From: Cyanobacteriota bacterium
GTDB lineage: Bacteria; Cyanobacteriota; Cyanobacteriia; SKYG9
Assembly (NCBI GenBank): GCA_025054735.1
Contig: JANWZG010000209.1
Span: 1-6,658 of the forward strand
Length of the DNA stretch: 6,658 bases
Direction of reading: 5' to 3'
Shown here: positions 5,707 to 6,658 of the stretch, in pieces
Numbering within the stretch: position 1 is the first letter of the stretch
Layout of the letters: each line of letters opens with the position of its first letter
The notes under the pieces: model-generated
The model's input: the letters and a program-made list of their open reading frames with translations, nothing else
Told to the model about the DNA's origin: nothing
Database searches by the model: none
Position numbers and translations under genes: made by a program

Positions 5707-6658
5707 TCAAGTACGGACTCGCTTAGCGGGCCTAGACTTGGGGAATGTCCTACGTAAGGGCTTTTCGTGGGCAGCAGGTAAATCTTCAGGATATACGATC
5801 GCGTCAGCCTGTCCATGGCTAGGACGGGTCTGGTCGTAGGTCAACTGTAAGGCAGCCGCTGCGATCGCCCGCAGATCATACTCCTCGCTCAGTTGCGATA
5901 CGACCGGCAAAAATGATGCCATGCGTTCCCCAGCCAGAGCCTCTTGTACACGTTGCTTTAATCGTTCTAGGTAGCGGGCTTCTACCTCAGCACGGGTTGG
6001 CATTGGGCGAATTTCAATCGACTGGCGCATGTGACGCTCAATGTCTCGCAGTTTGTACCGCTCTAGAGGTTGCAGAATAGCGATCGCAGTACCTTCCTTA
6101 CCCGCACGACCAGTTCGACCAATTCGGTGCACATAGTTCTCAACGTTATCCGGCAAATCATAATTGATCACATGGGTGAGGTCGTCAACGTGAATACCTC
6201 TAGCTGCAATATCTGTAGCTACAACCCAACGAACTTGGTGTTGCTTAAATCGAGATAACAGCCGCTCTCGCTGGCTCTGACTGAGGTCACCATGATATTC
6301 GTCTACACTGTGACCCGCGGCCTGTAAAGTGCTAGTGAGTTCTGCCGCAGCCTTGCGTGTACGGACAAAGATAATTGCTGTTTCTGGGTCTTCCAGCTCC
6401 AAAATTGGCAAAATCGCCATTGCCTTGCTGTAGCCACGTGGCAACAAATAGGCATATTGATTGATACGAGCAGGGGCCGTTTTAGGCTGCTCGATCGTGA
6501 CCATAGCTGGGTCATTCAAAAACCGACTTACCAACTTGCGAATCGACGGTGGCATCGTCGCTGAGAAGAATGCTGTCTGTCGATTGCTGGGTGCTTTACT
6601 CAAAATAGTCTCTACATCATCAATAAAGCCCATGTTTAGCATTTCATCGGCTTCATCC
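5707..6658 (-). CDS. DEAD-box ATP-dependent RNA helicase (CrhR/DeaD-like), N-terminal part missing
   Basis: This is an ATP-dependent RNA unwinding protein of the superfamily 2 DEAD-box family. The window holds the last 316 residues. Reading continues upstream of the first ATG (6642) to the window edge, where motif II, DEAD, forms visible residues 1-4. Then follow motif III SAT (32-34), motif IV IIFVRT (95-100), motif V VATDIAARG (about 146-154) and motif VI HRIGRTGR (177-184), all intact. The Q motif and motifs I, Ia and Ib lie outside. About 130 residues follow motif VI. They include ERMASFLPVVSQLSEEYDLR and an alanine-rich helix, resembling the C-terminal region of cyanobacterial CrhR and related DeaD proteins, and end in a basic tail (KPLRRTFPKSRPAKRVRT). 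CrhR-type helicases act in redox and cold responses; that role is inferred here. The promoter is outside the window. Confidence 0.95.
   Translation of the reverse strand, partial: DEADEMLNMGFIDDVETILSKAPSNRQTAFFSATMPPSIRKLVSRFLNDPAMVTIEQPKTAPARINQYAYLLPRGYSKAMAILPILELEDPETAIIFVRTRKAAAELTSTLQAAGHSVDEYHGDLSQSQRERLLSRFKQHQVRWVVATDIAARGIHVDDLTHVINYDLPDNVENYVHRIGRTGRAGKEGTAIAILQPLERYKLRDIERHMRQSIEIRPMPTRAEVEARYLERLKQRVQEALAGERMASFLPVVSQLSEEYDLRAIAAAALQLTYDQTRPSHGQADAIVYPEDLPAAHEKPLRRTFPKSRPAKRVRT
5861..5868. repeat. HIP1 palindrome GCGATCGC
   Basis: Exact HIP1 octamer inside the helicase gene, in the part encoding the C-terminal alanine-rich segment. Confidence 0.8.
6080..6087. repeat. HIP1 palindrome GCGATCGC
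   Basis: Exact HIP1 octamer inside the helicase gene, just downstream (in the gene's sense) of motif VI. Confidence 0.8.

Overview
The window looks like ordinary chromosome from a cyanobacterium. It carries a CP43-like (IsiA/Pcb family) chlorophyll-binding protein gene, a DEAD-box helicase of the cyanobacterial CrhR/DeaD type, and three exact copies of the HIP1 octamer GCGATCGC, which is over-represented in many cyanobacterial genomes. The species cannot be fixed from the sequence alone.

Layout. Positions 1-744 (minus strand) hold the first 248 codons of an IsiA/Pcb-type antenna protein, read from a GTG start and cut by the left edge in its fifth membrane helix. Positions 745-1393 are non-coding. 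They form a divergent control region with one promoter-like pair facing left, one facing right, and a perfect 8-bp hairpin. Positions 1394-5638 (plus strand) hold three tightly spaced genes: a complete GT4-family glycosyltransferase (359 aa), a shorter GT4-like protein that appears to lack most of the donor-binding domain (257 aa), and an amylo-alpha-1,6-glucosidase/glycogen-debranching-like enzyme (774 aa). The gaps between them are 15 and 51 nt, so they probably form one operon. Positions 5639-5706 are a short convergent gap with no convincing terminator. Positions 5707-6658 (minus strand) hold the C-terminal 316 residues of the helicase, cut by the right edge exactly at its DEAD motif.

How the genes may work together. 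The GT4 enzyme, the GT4-like protein and the (alpha/alpha)6-type glucosidase suggest a unit that makes and trims an alpha-glucan or other glucoside. The substrate cannot be read from the sequence. The antenna gene and the helicase are separate transcription units with no evident link to it.

The feature most worth following up is the middle gene. It matches the N-terminal half of the sucrose-phosphate-synthase-like GT4 fold, then jumps to what resembles the last GT4 helix, with the catalytic donor domain missing. No clearly new defence, mobile or RNA-based system was seen.
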